Assembly: GCA_002270565.1 (NCBI GenBank)
Contig: NQMI01000189.1
Span: 1-64,000, forward strand
Origin: Stenocarpella maydis
Lineage: Eukaryota > Ascomycota > Sordariomycetes > Diaporthales > Diaporthaceae
Direction: 5' to 3'
Length of the DNA: 64,000 nucleotides
Shown: one piece after another, positions 14,400 to 26,699 of the stretch
Numbering within the stretch: the stretch's first letter is position 1
Layout: each line of letters begins with the position of its first letter
The notes under the pieces: model-generated
What the model was told of the DNA's origin: nothing
Seen by the model: only the letters and a program-made list of their open reading frames with translations
The model's database searches: none
Translations under genes and position numbers: made by a program

Positions 14400-15240
14400 G
14401 CAAACTCCCTACTCTACGTAAGTAAAAAACCCATATCTTATAATAAATATTATAATCAAGCTAAATTTAAATATATATAAGAAATTTTAAAATTCAAATA
14501 TAAGAATATTTAATTAAAAATATAAACTTATATAAAAAGAAAAATAAAATTATAAAAACATCATTTAATAATATAATATAAACTAATTATAAACTAATTA
14601 TATTCTTTAAGTTTCTCTTCTAAATTAAAATAAATAACAATTATTATAAAGAAATAAAAAATAATTAGTAAGTAATATAAATAATTAACATAAGGTACTA
14701 AGAAGTAGCTAGGACTAGAAAGTAGCTATCCTACTTTCTTATATAAAAAACGTCTATATATACTTTAATAAAAACCTTAAACTAGACCTAAAATTAATTA
14801 AAATTTCAGGGTTTAATTATAAGTTTATAAATAAGCTATAATTCGTTTAAGGAATTTTAAACTTATTTTGCTTAATTATTTAAAAAATTTAAGTCTATAT
14901 CTTTATTATTTTGTTTTTCTAATATAGCTTATATAATAAAATTCTAAAATTTCTATAAACATATTAATTAAACTATATAAGATTTAAGCTATCTTGAAAT
15001 TTATTTCTATTTAGGCTTAGTTTAAAGGTTTTAATAGAGTATATTTAAATGTTTTTTATATAAGAAATTAAAGTAGCTACTTCCTGGTCCCAGCTACTTC
15101 TTGATATCTTATATTATACTACTTAATAATATATACCTTTTTACTAGTAAATTATATTACATAACTTTAAGAAATACTATTTTTATTAGTATTTAAATTA
15201 TAATGAAACTGTAGGTTATCTTAAGTTAGCGAATCTAAAT
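14400..15240. repeat. AT-rich RIP-type block
   Basis: A sharp fall to very AT-rich sequence between RMI1 and the dehydrogenase island. It contains a ~400-base inverted-repeat element (separate entry) and no coding sequence. Confidence 0.75.
14700..15104. mobile_element. Decayed non-autonomous TIR element
   Basis: The left end AAGAAGTAGCTAGGACTAG, followed by AAAGTAGCT and TTTCTTATATAAAAAACG, is mirrored at the right end by CCTGGTCCCAGCTACTTCTTG preceded by TTTTTTATATAAGAAA. The arms pair imperfectly over about 100 bases, and differences are mostly C/T or G/A as expected from RIP. No transposase is present in the ~400 bases, so it looks like a MITE. Target duplication is not clear. A related single end lies at 18716-18750. 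Confidence 0.6.
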
Positions 15241-15813
15241 GTCTTTAAACGCATTTCAATAAGCATCTCAGCCTTTGAGATAATGGGGCGGCCTGTCATC
15301 CTCAACAGAATCCCCTTCCTGGACTGTGGGCGCTTGCATCCCCTCCCCTGACTGGCATTGAGGACCCAGCCCCGAGGCGGTAATGGAAGCGGCTAGCAGC
15401 TCAGATCTCAGACGATCAAATCACCGTTCAACCCATCCGGGATCTTGGCACTCGCCTTTCTGGCGCAATCGGAGTCCGACAAGATCCATGTTTTTTGCCA
15501 AGGACCTGCTGCGACAGACCCGCCTTGTCTCGTCCATCTTCCCGATATGCAAGGTCGGGATTTCATCATCAAACCAAGCAGTTTGGCTTGTAGTGGCACG
15601 GCCTCGACTCCGAACATGCCATCACCTGGAGTTGGCGGCAGCGAAGCAGGTGTCAGGCAGCGTAGAGATGACTGTACAAGATGCGACTTAAATATGATGG
15701 CCGATGACGGATCCTGTCGTGCCAGATCCTGTTGAACCGTACCGTTTTGAATCAAAAATATGGTCTGATCGACAGTCAAATACCTTTACCGGATTGCACC
15801 ACCATCTTCTACA
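15240..15813. other. 5' flank of the dehydrogenase gene
   Basis: Composition returns to normal here. Short open frames on both strands lack any domain signal or codon pattern. It probably holds the promoter and leader of the downstream dehydrogenase; no clear motif was seen. Confidence 0.5.
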
Positions 15814-17686
15814 ATGGCGTTTACCCATCGGCTCTCCGCGAACTCTCTGTTGTCCGTCAAGGATTGGGTCACTGTTGGCAAGTGTTGATCTGTCTGTCCA
15901 TGGGGCTCGGTGCACCAGTGCAAGCTGACTCTGGTTTCATAGTGACCGGGGGGGGAACAGGAATCGGGCTGAGTACGAGAACTATGCCCCTGAAACATCC
16001 CTTCACGCAACCCTTCGTCAAAAAGGCCAGCAATGGCAGAGGCTTCCGCGGGACGAACACCGCTGCCGCGCACGTGGCTCCTGGTTGCCACTGGTGCGGC
16101 CCGTTTTGCTCTTCCCTCGTGCGATGACCCAAGAACCGAACGGACTGGACGGCTAACAACTTGTTGCTGCTTCAGTGTATGCCCAGGCTCTGGCCGCCAA
16201 TGGAGCCAAGGTTTACATCACCGGCCGCCGTAAAGAGGCGCTGGAGACGAGTGCCCGTGTCCACGGATCTCCAGGCAAGATTGGCGCTGCTGGGGGCCAG
16301 ATCATCCCTTTAGTCATGGATGTAACCGACAAAGCGAGCATCAAAAAAGTTGTAGAGCACATCCAGGCGATTGATGGATATGTCAATGTGTAAGTATAGT
16401 GGCTTTAGCCGTAGTATACCACTGCCCCTGCTACCGCGGGGCACGGTAACGAATGCGTGGCAACGCATCGCAGCTTACACACTGTCCATAGGCTCATCAA
16501 TAATGCGGGTTTGTGGACAACGAAGCCAGAGGCCGGCCCCGAAGATGGACCGGAGAAATTCGGTAGCTCCATGTTTGAGCAATCTATCGACCTCTGGCAG
16601 AAAGGTACGTCATCCTCTGTATACAGTATTCTGACTATAACCTTGGGAAAGCCAGGTTTTACTTGGGGTCTATGTGAACCGCCAAATTTTCATGCAATAC
16701 TGATAACTCCAACAGCCTTCCTCGTCAACGCCACGTCCATCTACTTTGTGACTGCGGCTTTCCTGCCGCTGCTGTCCAAGTCTGTCTCTAGCCCGACCGG
16801 CAAGATGGGAAACGTCATCAATACTACGTCAAACAGTGGACAGCTTAGAATGTATGCGTCATCTGTATCCCTAAACACGTAAACGCCGCACCCTCCAATT
16901 CCGAGAGGAATGCTAACGATACTCTTGTCGCCAAAGGACCGAAGGCTCACAACTTGCCTACAATGTAAGGATTATATCATGTTTTCGTAGGGGTGGAAAG
17001 GCGATGGGTATTATATTTGCTGGTCGAAACAATTCTAACAACCATGTACACGCAGGTCAGCAAGGCCGCAGCAGTCCAGATGACTCGTCAACTAGCCTTT
17101 GACTTTAGTCACCAGAGCATCAAGATCCGCGTCAATGGCATCGCTCCAGGCAAGAAACCCCTTAATTCAAGCCTATTCAACTGGTCTGCTGAGCACGGGG
17201 AAAGAAAACAAAACCGCAAATATAACGAAGTCATTGAAAATACACTAATGTAAAAATACACATTGCAGGCTGGTTTCCATCTGAGATGACAACGGGCGGA
17301 TCTGACGAATCGAATGAGAGCACGGCAATGGAGGACTCAGCTTTCCAGAAGGACATGGTCGATGTGGGCGCCCGGGTCCCGCCGGGGCGAATGGGTTCGG
17401 CCGAGGATCTCGCCAGCGTGAGTCTTCTCTTCTTTGCCGCTAAAAGCCAGGTCCACAAAATAAGCACGCATACAAGCTCAAAGACAGGGCAGGGCGTACT
17501 GCTTCATCATTGGAAGGGCGACAGTAATGTGGTCAGGATGTAAGGTGGACTTGAGGGACTCTTATGCTAATGTCTGTTCTCGTTTTGAAATAGTGTCTCC
17601 TTACTCTTGCCACTAATGAGTACATCTGGGGCATGAATCTGGTTGTCGACGGCGGGATCTTACAGAGCGTGGCAGGTAACATTTAG
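15814..17686 (+). CDS. Short-chain dehydrogenase/reductase (SDR), nine exons
   Basis: A classical NAD(P)-dependent oxidoreductase; substrate unknown. Predicted exons: 15814-15877, 15943-15972, 16176-16389, 16492-16604, 16716-16851, 16937-16964, 17056-17149, 17269-17417, 17594-17686, giving 306 residues in continuous phase. Motifs in order: cofactor loop VVTGGGTGIG; ITGRR; DVTDKAS; LINNAG; catalytic serine region INTTSNSG; YNVSK (Tyr-x3-Lys); IRVNGIAPG; and the terminal GMNLVVDGG. Two introns start with GC instead of GT (15878 GCAAGT and 17150 GCAAGA), both with strong extended donors and AG acceptors. Retaining the last intron would leave an alternative SDR-like C-terminus (SLLFFAAKS). The gene sits alone in a ~3 kb GC-normal island between two decayed blocks. 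Confidence 0.85.
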
Positions 17687-18430
17687 CCAGAGCTCTGTCA
17701 GGACGTAATGCTTTATGGTAGTAAGCGCTCCGATTTGGACGGAAGTGGCAAGATAGGAAATAATGGCAGCGATATAGATGGACCAAAACTGGAGGCATTA
17801 TTTCTAAAGATATTCAGCGGCTGCTTTGCCTACGATATCTCTTGGCCAGTTCAGCAGTCTCTCCAAAAATGTTCCAGCTTTCCCTGCACATTCAAGCGGC
17901 TGAGCCATCTGCCTTTGCTTCCAAGGATTTACATTTTGACACTTTGTCAGGTCGTGCTCGTACTTACGTAGAAAAATACTAATGATTCGTCAAGTTCGTT
18001 GTGATCTCATCGAATAGCCACAGGAAAGCCGCGAGGTTGCGTTCGGTGTGTAAGTACTTCCGTTTCACTGTGACGTAGTGGAAATTGCCATTACCAAGTG
18101 GTATATTTACATCTACTTGATTACTTTGCCAGTTCACATAATGCATAAAATGATAACGAATGTAAGGCAAACTTTAAAATATAGCATTGTTGATAGCGGA
18201 AAAGTACCAGGTAGCCCTCCTAGGAAAAAAGAGGGCAAAACAGGTCCAGTGGGAAACTTGCTGGAGCTTTTGGACAAAGTTTATTTCTAATTCAGATAGT
18301 TCATCTACGTCAGGAGTCCGCATCCACCCAATCAACGGAAACTGTTTGAGCGAGCAACTATGACCCATAGGGCGTAGTACTGCAACTTGAGGCCCTTACG
18401 CCCCCAACATTAGCTATAAAACCTAGCTAA
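17687..18430. other. 3' flank of the dehydrogenase gene
   Basis: Normal to slightly AT-rich sequence without a recognised gene. Short open frames have no family resemblance. Confidence 0.55.
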
Positions 18431-18932
18431 AACAACAAGGATCTATTTACTACTAAATGAAATATGTATATAATAAGGGACACTAATAGTAATCCTTAAT
18501 AGTTAAGAAATTAATAAATCTATAAGGTTAAAAGAGGTAAATTATTAAAACGATTCCTTATAATTTATATTCTTTAAATACTATTATACTTTTTAATAAA
18601 AAATTACTTCCTAAAGCCTTTTAATTAATATACTTTTAAGTAATACCAACAAAAACTAATGTAGTTATTAATTTTCTTTATATTAATATATATCTTAATA
18701 TATATAACTTAGGATATCAGGAAGTCGCTAGGACTAGGAAGTGGCTAGTTTTCAGCAAATTTATTAACTTTAGGCTACCCTAGCACCTGCCTAGGGCCAA
18801 GTAAGTAATGAAATTTCTCACTAATTAGTGCTAATTATACTTAATTACTTAAATCTAATTATTTTTATAAATTTAAAGGTATTCGTGTAAATATAGTAAG
18901 GCTAGAAAGTATTAAGGTTTATATAAAATAGC
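18430..18932. repeat. AT-rich decayed sequence with one TIR end
   Basis: RIP-like AT-rich DNA between the dehydrogenase island and the copia LTR. At 18716-18750 it holds one end (AGGAAGTCGCTAGGACTAGG) of the same TIR family as the element at 14700-15104. The matching opposite end was not found. Confidence 0.55.
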
Positions 18933-19147
18933 TGTAGCAATAGTAGTGTGCAACAGCACATTGGTGGGCTATCGCTACAGCCACCGTACTGTAGCCAGAG
19001 GGCGTAGTTGCTTACTAAGCAACTACCACCCACTATATAGACCCGAGATAGCTGGCGGGCTACGCCCACTGCACCCACTACTCGAAACACAGAGAGAAAT
19101 ACAAGAACAACACCCCACTCATATTGCAATACGTGACCCATCCAACA
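18933..19147 (+). repeat. Left LTR of the copia element
   Basis: Begins TGTAGCAATAGTAGTG and ends GACCCATCCAACA. It matches 34551-34764 nearly base for base; most differences are transitions. It contains a short palindrome GTTGCTTACTAAGCAAC. Confidence 0.88.
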
Positions 19148-19349
19148 CTAATCAGTAGTTGCAAGGGCAACCACAGATTAGCAAGGATTGAAGAGACAGA
19201 TCATTACTGCTTTAATAGTAGCTAATCTTCAGCAATATCATCACTACCCATCATAAGAAGAAGAGGGCTCTATATACATAACGCTATACTCCACCTTCAT
19301 CCCACGCGCATCCATCACGCCCTAAGTATCATCAGAAAGCAACCGCAGA

Positions 19350-22166
19350 ATGCATAAGACTACACAACATTGCCAACCTATAGCTACTCTTAAAGATAAC
19401 GCTAAAGATATCACCACTTCAGCACCCATTAGCAACTACCCCAGCAATCCCCTCAACAATCAGCTACACCAGCCGAGGTTAACCTTACCAGCCGGCACAT
19501 CTTCACTACCCCTGCTAACAGCTTACCCCTATACACTCACTACCTCTTATCACCATCTTTTTTACCCCTACTTTATCCCAGCACACCCCTATTCTTTACT
19601 ATAATACCATATATCAACCATACAATCCACATATCATAATAGCAAACCCCTATAATAAAGATAACACCCTTACGCTATCAGCATTAACAGCCATACTAAC
19701 AGTCACTACTAGTCTTAACCCTATCAACTTATTAGATATAATTAAGGATATATCACTTAGGGAAGCTACTACTAAGATGAGCCTTAACCCCAGTCTATAG
19801 GGGGTAGACCTGGATCCAAATGCTCTAAGTAACCCAAAACCACACGCAATCCATCTTAATACCTATATATAAGCACGCTATCAAGCATATACAAAACACA
19901 CCGGCTAGAAAGTCTATATTAACTTTAAGAACAACTTTAGGGACTAAAAAGAGCAAACATTCAAAACAATCTATCATAATATTCTTACTACCCTTAAGAA
20001 GATACTATAAAGTAAGGGAATATACCTATAGGTTAACAATAATATAAAGGCCTTTATAGAACTATTAGAGATAGATTCCCTACTAAAAGCCCCAGCATCC
20101 ACGCAATACCAGTACTAATAGATAATATAGTTAAAGAGATATTATAATTATATCCCCTTTAACAACAGTCTATCATTTAAGAAATGCCAACTAGCACCAA
20201 GTAGCAATAGAGGGATAGGCCCAAGTACCTACAGACCTATATTACAACCTACTGCCCCAGTCATACCCAGATCTCAGTCCCCATCCTATCAGCCATAGGG
20301 TATGTACAACTACAAGACTTCTGATAGCTATAGATTACTACTCAAGTGGGAGGAATTCCAAGCTACCTATAAGAAGTATGCCACAATCCCTCCGCAATAG
20401 CTACATACTACACCACTAGAGAAGGGCATATCTGCTAATATAGCCAAGCACTACTCAGATAATAAGAAATTTACTAGAGCAACAGATAAAATACTTAATA
20501 ATAAAATCCATCTCTTTTATAATATCTATAAAAACAACTATCTATACCCAACTTACTTCTAGGCAGCATGACCTGCAATATTAAAGGGTGAAGCTAAGGA
20601 TTTTTATATATAATTAATTACAAATAAGGATACCTTTACTATAGCATATGCTAAACTCAAGCAATAATTCAATATAAATAGCAGATAATAAGTATATTTA
20701 ACAATATAAAACACTACTATTTTTGCATTAATATAGTGAAAGAATAAGGGTAAAACCTTATTAGAAATAATAAAAACCTTAATTAAAAACATAAAGTAAT
20801 ACTCCTGAATACTTAGCTATAAAGAAGCACTAGAAGATAAACTACTATATAATAACCTCATCCGTACTATATGCAGTATACCCGAGTTCTACTTTATTAA
20901 GCTAATAGCCCTAACTACTGCTAACAAAGTATGTAATATACTCCATCATTACGCTACATCATCAGGGCCTTAACGCCCCTCCCGGTCATACACTACAGAA
21001 TAAGGCAATAATAATGGACAGGATGGTAACTATAATGAGGATAAAGAATAAGATAACAAGCAGTACCTTAATAGTAACTAGTTCTATCTTGACTGCTAGT
21101 ATAATAACAACTGGTAGCATAGAGGTAACTACCTAAGGAACTCTATATATAGGTAATATCCCCTGGGATAAGGTAATTACTATCCCCAAGGCAACTTTCA
21201 GCCACTCTTTAGAGGATGCAACCACCCCTACAAAAGGAATAACGGAAACAGTCCCCTATATAAGAAGAAATACTTCATTTACCAGAAGGAAGGATGCTAG
21301 TTATTAAATCACTCTTTTAAAGAGCGCCAGAGAGCCAAAGGCATATATATAAATATATATAGCACTATAGACTAACCCCCTTCAGATAATGAATTTCACA
21401 CGTTTCTTATTAACTATAAGGGCATTAACTATAAGGGCAATAACCAGGAGAGTACCAGCATATTTATTAGCAATACTAAAACCTGAGAAAACTATATATA
21501 GCTAGTAAATTAAGCTTTCCTTTATACCTTTAGTATTAATAATAATAAGGAGAACTAGAACGGCCCCAGCTCTATAACTAATGAGAATAATATTAGCAGT
21601 AGTAATAATAAAGCTGATAAGGAAGCTAGTGATATTAAGGAAGTCTTTATAATAGATAACTACTCGCGCTAGTACTTTCAGGGGATCCTCCCAGATACCA
21701 GCGCAGCCAACTATTCCACTGCCGGGTACAACCAATATACTACTCTGCAGCAACTATTACCTATTGCTCTTGATAAGTCTCGCACAGGCGAAGCATCAGT
21801 TTGCTTCAGACCAGGAAAACTACTATAGTCAATAGGAGCAATTATAATCAATATAGCAGCTGGCAACTTGATGTTCCACGTAATGAAGACAGCAACCCCC
21901 TTCCTCTTATATATGCAAGACATAAATGTGCACTTACTCTTCGTGCAAAATACAACTAATGAAGTCATATAATATAAGCCAAATTAGCAGCATGAGAAGA
22001 TATTTCCTGTCACTTAGAAGTAGGGATACCTATAGTTCCTTATAAATATTAATAAGAATAATAATACCCCTATTCTCTTCCTTGTGAAAGTTAAACTATA
22101 GCGGCTATATAGATAATTTGGGCACCTATCTATTGATTATCTTTCCCAGCTGTTAATAGGCGCGGG
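19350..22166 (+). pseudogene. Copia gag-protease-pre-integrase remnant
   Basis: Decayed plus-strand frames read as a fungal copia polyprotein N-half. A zinc-knuckle block at about 21262-21330 reads KKYFIYQKEGC, then a stop, LLNHSFKER (cysteines turned to Tyr, Trp to stop). The protease block at about 21676-21725 reads QGILPDTSAANYSTAG, with the active-site DTG altered to DTS. The GAG-pre-integrase block ends at 22166 with FGHLSIDYLSQLLIGAG, exactly where the gypsy LTR begins. Its continuation YNIDSLALEAI resumes at 30466. Confidence 0.8.
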
Positions 22167-22633
22167 TGTAATGATCAAAGGGGGTTTCCGAGTATATAAT
22201 CCTGAAAGATTAAGGGTTTATATTCAGAATACGTTATTAGGCGGTTGTTGAGCAATATTGTTGACTAACAATGATCACTAGCTATAAAGCTATCCAATAC
22301 TAGGATTAAATACTTAGATTAACGACTAAAGAATCTATTCTATAAAAGCTATCTACTATAGTGATGACCATATCCTTATATATTCCGACTCTTCAGTGGG
22401 CTATATTGGATAACTCATATCCAATATATCCGGGCTAAGGCTGGGGATATATTGGATAACTTATATCCAATATATCCAGCTTGGTGGAGTAGGTTCCTAA
22501 CCCTAACCCTAGTCCTAACCTGGGGTGCTAACTCTGCCATCAAGTGCCTATAGGGTTGCATTGTAGTACCTATTTTACTAGCTCAGGTTGTTAGAATGGG
22601 TTCCTAGGGTGCTATTGCTATTAGCTCATAATA
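22167..22633 (-). repeat. Left LTR of the gypsy element (3' LTR by gag-pol polarity)
   Basis: It is 467 bases long, the same as its partner at 29994-30460, and more RIP-decayed near its right end. It contains TAACCCTAACCCTAG, which resembles a fungal telomere repeat by chance and recurs in the partner LTR. Confidence 0.9.
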
Positions 22634-22734
22634 CTATCTCTCTCCTTACTTCTTTTATCCTTAAAAATATTCTATAAGATTATCCCTATTCCTTATGCTT
22701 TTTATTTATGCCTTCCTAATTCATTATATTGGGT

Positions 22735-23360
22735 AGAGTCACTAAATCCCATAGTTTAAAAGCTAAGAAGACCATAGATCAAGATCTCCTTCTATCTACT
22801 ATTCTTCAGAATGCCGTTATTATACCTTCCTGCTCCTTCTACAAGGGTTGAGGCATCAGCTCTTATCAGGTCTTACTGCAGGATTCCAATTGCTATACCA
22901 AATATATTCGCCTAGGTCGCTCCCGCTATAATATTCAGAGCATTAGTCCTTCAGAGCTTCACAACATTATGGAGCAACATTAGAAGCTAAAGGATAAGTT
23001 ATTAGCTGCAGAGGAGAAGGTCCTTTATCTGCAAAAACAGAAGAAGATATAGTATAAGAAGATAATACACGCTATTCGCCGGGGTATTAATAATATTAAG
23101 GAGTTAGATCATATGGAAAAAGAAAAGTCTGAAGCTGAATGTATATAGATTACTAAGCAATCTGCTGAGGCTGTATGGAGGAGCTCCACAGAGGAGGCTG
23201 GTAGAATAGTGGTACAGGAGGCATGGCTGTATTCTAAGGGTGAAGTGGGGGTTTTTAACTAGAGTATAATGGTGGATTTAAATACTAAGTGGGAGAAATT
23301 CCTGAATATTGGTGCTAAGGGAAGTACGCCTGTAGGTAGCTTATCTGGTGCTACTTGATT
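22735..23360 (+). pseudogene. Antisense accessory ORF of the gypsy element (coiled coil, Cys cluster)
   Basis: One continuous plus-strand frame, opposite to gag-pol, broken only by a few stops. The checked stops are one TGA and several TAG, each explicable as CGA-to-TGA or CAG-to-TAG. It reads TIDQDLLLSTILQNAVIIPS, a decayed cysteine-rich stretch (CSFYKG, then SNCYTKYIRLGRSRYN), then a Lys/Glu-rich coiled coil (ELHNIMEQH, KLKDKLLAAEEKVLYLQKQK, IRRGINNIKELDHMEKEKSE). I recognise the general pattern from small hypothetical proteins of fungal genomes but know no function. The open frame surviving RIP suggests it was coding when the element was active. Confidence 0.6.
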
Positions 23361-23384
23361 ATTGGTAGGGAAGTTTGCTTAATA

Positions 23385-23570
23385 AGTACTTAACTGGTTG
23401 AATGCTTTAACTGGTTGAATAGTTGATTAGTAGACATATTAACTGGTAGATAGGTTGACTGGTAGAATATTCGCCTAGTAGACTGCTAGACTGGTTAAGG
23501 GTTCAACTGGTTGAATGGCCCGTGCGTGCAGCTTCTACTGGTTGAGCGCTTGACTGGTTTAATTATTGGG
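23385..23570. repeat. Minisatellite of ~16-base units in the gypsy 3' region
   Basis: About eight or more degenerate units around TTAACTGGTTGAATRG occur in a row (e.g. TTTAACTGGTTGAATAG, TTGACTGGTAGAATA, TCAACTGGTTGAATGG). It separates the antisense ORF from the integrase side. The function is unknown; it may be a replication-slippage product. Confidence 0.7.
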
Positions 23571-23989
23571 TTGCTTGGTAGGCCTATTGGTTCTCCTAAG
23601 CTATTTCTGTTAGTTGCTAGTTATCTCAGCTGGGGCCAAATTCTAGGCCTCAAAATCCTTTAAGAGTTATCTATAGTATATAAGGTTCTATTCTAGTTCC
23701 TATATGTTTTCACTAGTATTATATTCTTTTTATTTAATTAGGTATTCTATTATTCCTTAGTGTTATCTTAAGTTTAAAATGCTTTCCACTTTATATTCCT
23801 TATTATATTTGTTAAGGGTTTCAATCTATATTTTGAGTTTTGCATTTTCTAGTGCTAGTTCTAGTAGTAAAATGTAAAAATTGTTGTATTATCTTATCCC
23901 TTTGGGTAATAAAAGTTTATAATTGGTATCTAATTATTTTCATAAAATTTTAAAGGGGCTGATTTTCTTATAATTAAGCTTATTACTAG

Positions 23990-24900
23990 GTTGCTTGGTT
24001 TTAATATTTTAGTAAAGAAGGTAGACCTTATCTCCCTCCTTAAGAATTAATCCCTTAATTCTTTTCTAATTTATATATTTCATTATTCATTCTTATATAA
24101 AAGAGAGTTCCGCTTAAATATCCTTCTAGATTTATCTAATTTATATTGCTTTTTATTCTACTAATTCTGCTGGAGTGTTATCTAGTAGTAACTTATAGTA
24201 TACCTAAGGTTCATATCCATAGAGTATAAAGAAAGGTAACTGTCTAGTTGTGCTAGTTGTTATACTATTATAGGCAAACTGTGCTAGTAGTAGCAATTCA
24301 ACCTAATTATCCTATAATTAGTTAATATAGTATCAGAGGTATTATTTTATAATCTGGTTCATTCATTCTATCTATCCATCTGTTTACAGGTATGCTATAG
24401 TTAAGAGTTTATATTTCACTCCAAACTACTTTATTAGGGACTTCCAGAAGTTTAATATAAAGAGCTTATCTCTATCTAAAACAATCTCATATAGCATTCC
24501 ATAGTTACTTACAATAACTCATAAGAACATATATACAAGCTCTTCCGCTATACTAGCTTCCTTATATAGTATAAAGTATACATACTTGCTTAATCTACAA
24601 ACCACTACTAGAATGCTATCATACAGTACTCCAGTTAAGGGTTCTTATAAGAGAGGTAATTTAATAATAAAGTCTAGACTAATAGATAACCATATAGTCA
24701 TAGGTACTAATAGGGGTTTCAATAATCCATACGGCTTGTGCCTAGAGGCCTTATTTTTATTACATGAGTTGCATTTGCTAATAACATCCTAAACCTTTTT
24801 CTTAAGGTTAGGAATCTAGTAGTCTTGCTAAATCCTTTTAATTATTACTATAACACCTTAATGGCCATATGCTGGTGCTTCATATATTTCTCTAATTAAC
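23990..24900 (-). pseudogene. Gypsy integrase remnant
   Basis: On the minus strand the zinc-binding region reads KCNSCNKNKASRHKPYGLL (about 24730-24785). It is followed by SISLDFIIKLP and SKYVYFILYKEA, and by the integrase landmark AYLxTDGxIExTR (about 24370-24405), in which Gln and Glu codons have become stops, from an original HPQTDGQTER-type motif. This is the fungal gypsy integrase family, inactivated. Confidence 0.85.
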
Positions 24901-24949
24901 TTATCTTATTCTTTTAGTTCTATAGGGGTTCTCCTGGTTTGGAAGTTAA

Positions 24950-26350
24950 CTCTAATTATAGCATTAAGTTCTTAATTAAAGATAAGGCTTCCATCTTTCT
25001 AAGTTTTAAACACTATCCATTCTATAAGCAAATCTTTATCTTAATGGTTAGGTCTTTAGCTAAGCGCATCTACTCTTACATTCTTAACTCCATCCATATA
25101 GATGACCTTAATATTGAATTATAATAAGAACTCTATATATCTAACTTATTATTTATTAAGAGCCTTGGTTATTATAAAGGTTATAAGATTCTTATAGTCC
25201 ATATAGAGCTTGATTTACTTTTTAGCTCTAATAAGATAGTACTACTATTCCTAAAATGCATATACTATTACTATAAATTCCTTATCTAATATAGTATATC
25301 TTATCTCTAGGCCCTTAAACTTTTTACTAAAGTTCGCAATAATGCATATTCTACCTTAATTATCTTTCTGGGTAAGTTCTCTGCCTATAGCGTTATCTAA
25401 GGCATCTATATAGATTTCAAATTCCTTCCCTAGGTCTGCTTCCTCAAGTACAAGGTCTCCCATAACCTTGTTTTTAAATATCTAGAAAGCTTATTATTTA
25501 GTATCTATCTACCTAAAGACACAATCTTTCTTAATAAGATCTATCAATGGTTTCACAATATTACTATATCATGCAATAAATTATTAATAGAAGTTAGCAT
25601 ATCCGAGGAACGCTCTGATATCCTTAACGTTTATAGGGGTTAGCCATTCCTTAATTACTTTAACTTTTCCCTCTTACATCTTAATTTTTCCTAATTCAAT
25701 TATATACCTAAGGTAGTTAACTTTTTATACATACCAGCTACACTTTTCTAGTTCTACTAGAAGATTAGCATCCTAAAGTTTTTAGAGAACCTTTTTAATA
25801 TATTTTTTATAATCATTAAGGTTTTCTAAAAAGATAAGAATATCATCTAAGTAGGTAATAATAAAGATATTAAGGTATTCACTTAAGACTTGGTTAATTA
25901 TTTTCTAGAATGATGCAAATACATTAGTCAATCTGAAAGGCATAACCATCATTTTATAATATCCATAGCGTGTCCTAAATGCTATTTTCCATTCTTCTCC
26001 TTCTTTCATTCAAACAAGGTTATATCCATACTTCAAGTTAAGTACTATAAACCATTTTACTCCTCTAAGTTGGTCCCATAGTTCCTTAATGAGTAGGAGA
26101 GGGTATTAATTTTTAATCATAATATTATTTAATTATTAGTAGTCTATATAAAGTTGTAGCTTGCCATTCTTCTTTAGTAAAAAGAGGATTGAGTATCCAG
26201 CTAGTAATCACGATAGCCTGATAAATCCCTTCTAGAGGTTTTCATCAAGATATTCCCTAAGTACTTTAAGTTATTCTTTATTAAGTCTATAAATAGGCTT
26301 AAACTAGAGTGTTATTCCAAGTTTTAATAGTATTTCATAATCCCATTACA
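24950..26350 (-). pseudogene. Gypsy reverse transcriptase and RNase H remnant
   Basis: The minus-strand frame shows the full RT signature: [62 protein letters not shown], and the catalytic TYLDDILIF box at about 25834-25862 still intact. RNase H-like text follows at lower coordinates. Stops are all of RIP type. Confidence 0.9.
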
Positions 26351-26699
26351 TATATTATAGCAATACAGTATTGAGTTATTCCTAGAATACTTTCTTAAAT
26401 TTATAATAGTCTTCTAGTATTCATATTAGTCTATCAGTTTTATCTCCTTTTCTCTCTTCTTTTAGGTAAAGGAAGTATTATTGTGTTTTCTATATTGTAT
26501 ATTGACTGGTTGTATTAGAGTGGTGATCTCTTGATTAGCTTTGATCCTCCTGTAAGGAGTCTGAGTAGCTCAATCCTTCTTTGTTTTCCTAGAGCCCGGC
26601 CTCCTGCCTATCCTTAGAGGTATTCATAGGTCCATTTAAGCGTGTTGCCTATTTGCTGTCCTCAGTAATATAACTCCCTCTCTTGCCATTAATTGCAAC

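Noticed and set aside
22495..22520. CCCTAACCCTAG-like sequence, suggestive of a telomere repeat
   Set aside because: It is part of the gypsy LTR, recurs at the same place in the partner LTR (about 30325) and in the solo LTR remnant (about 940), and has only two units.
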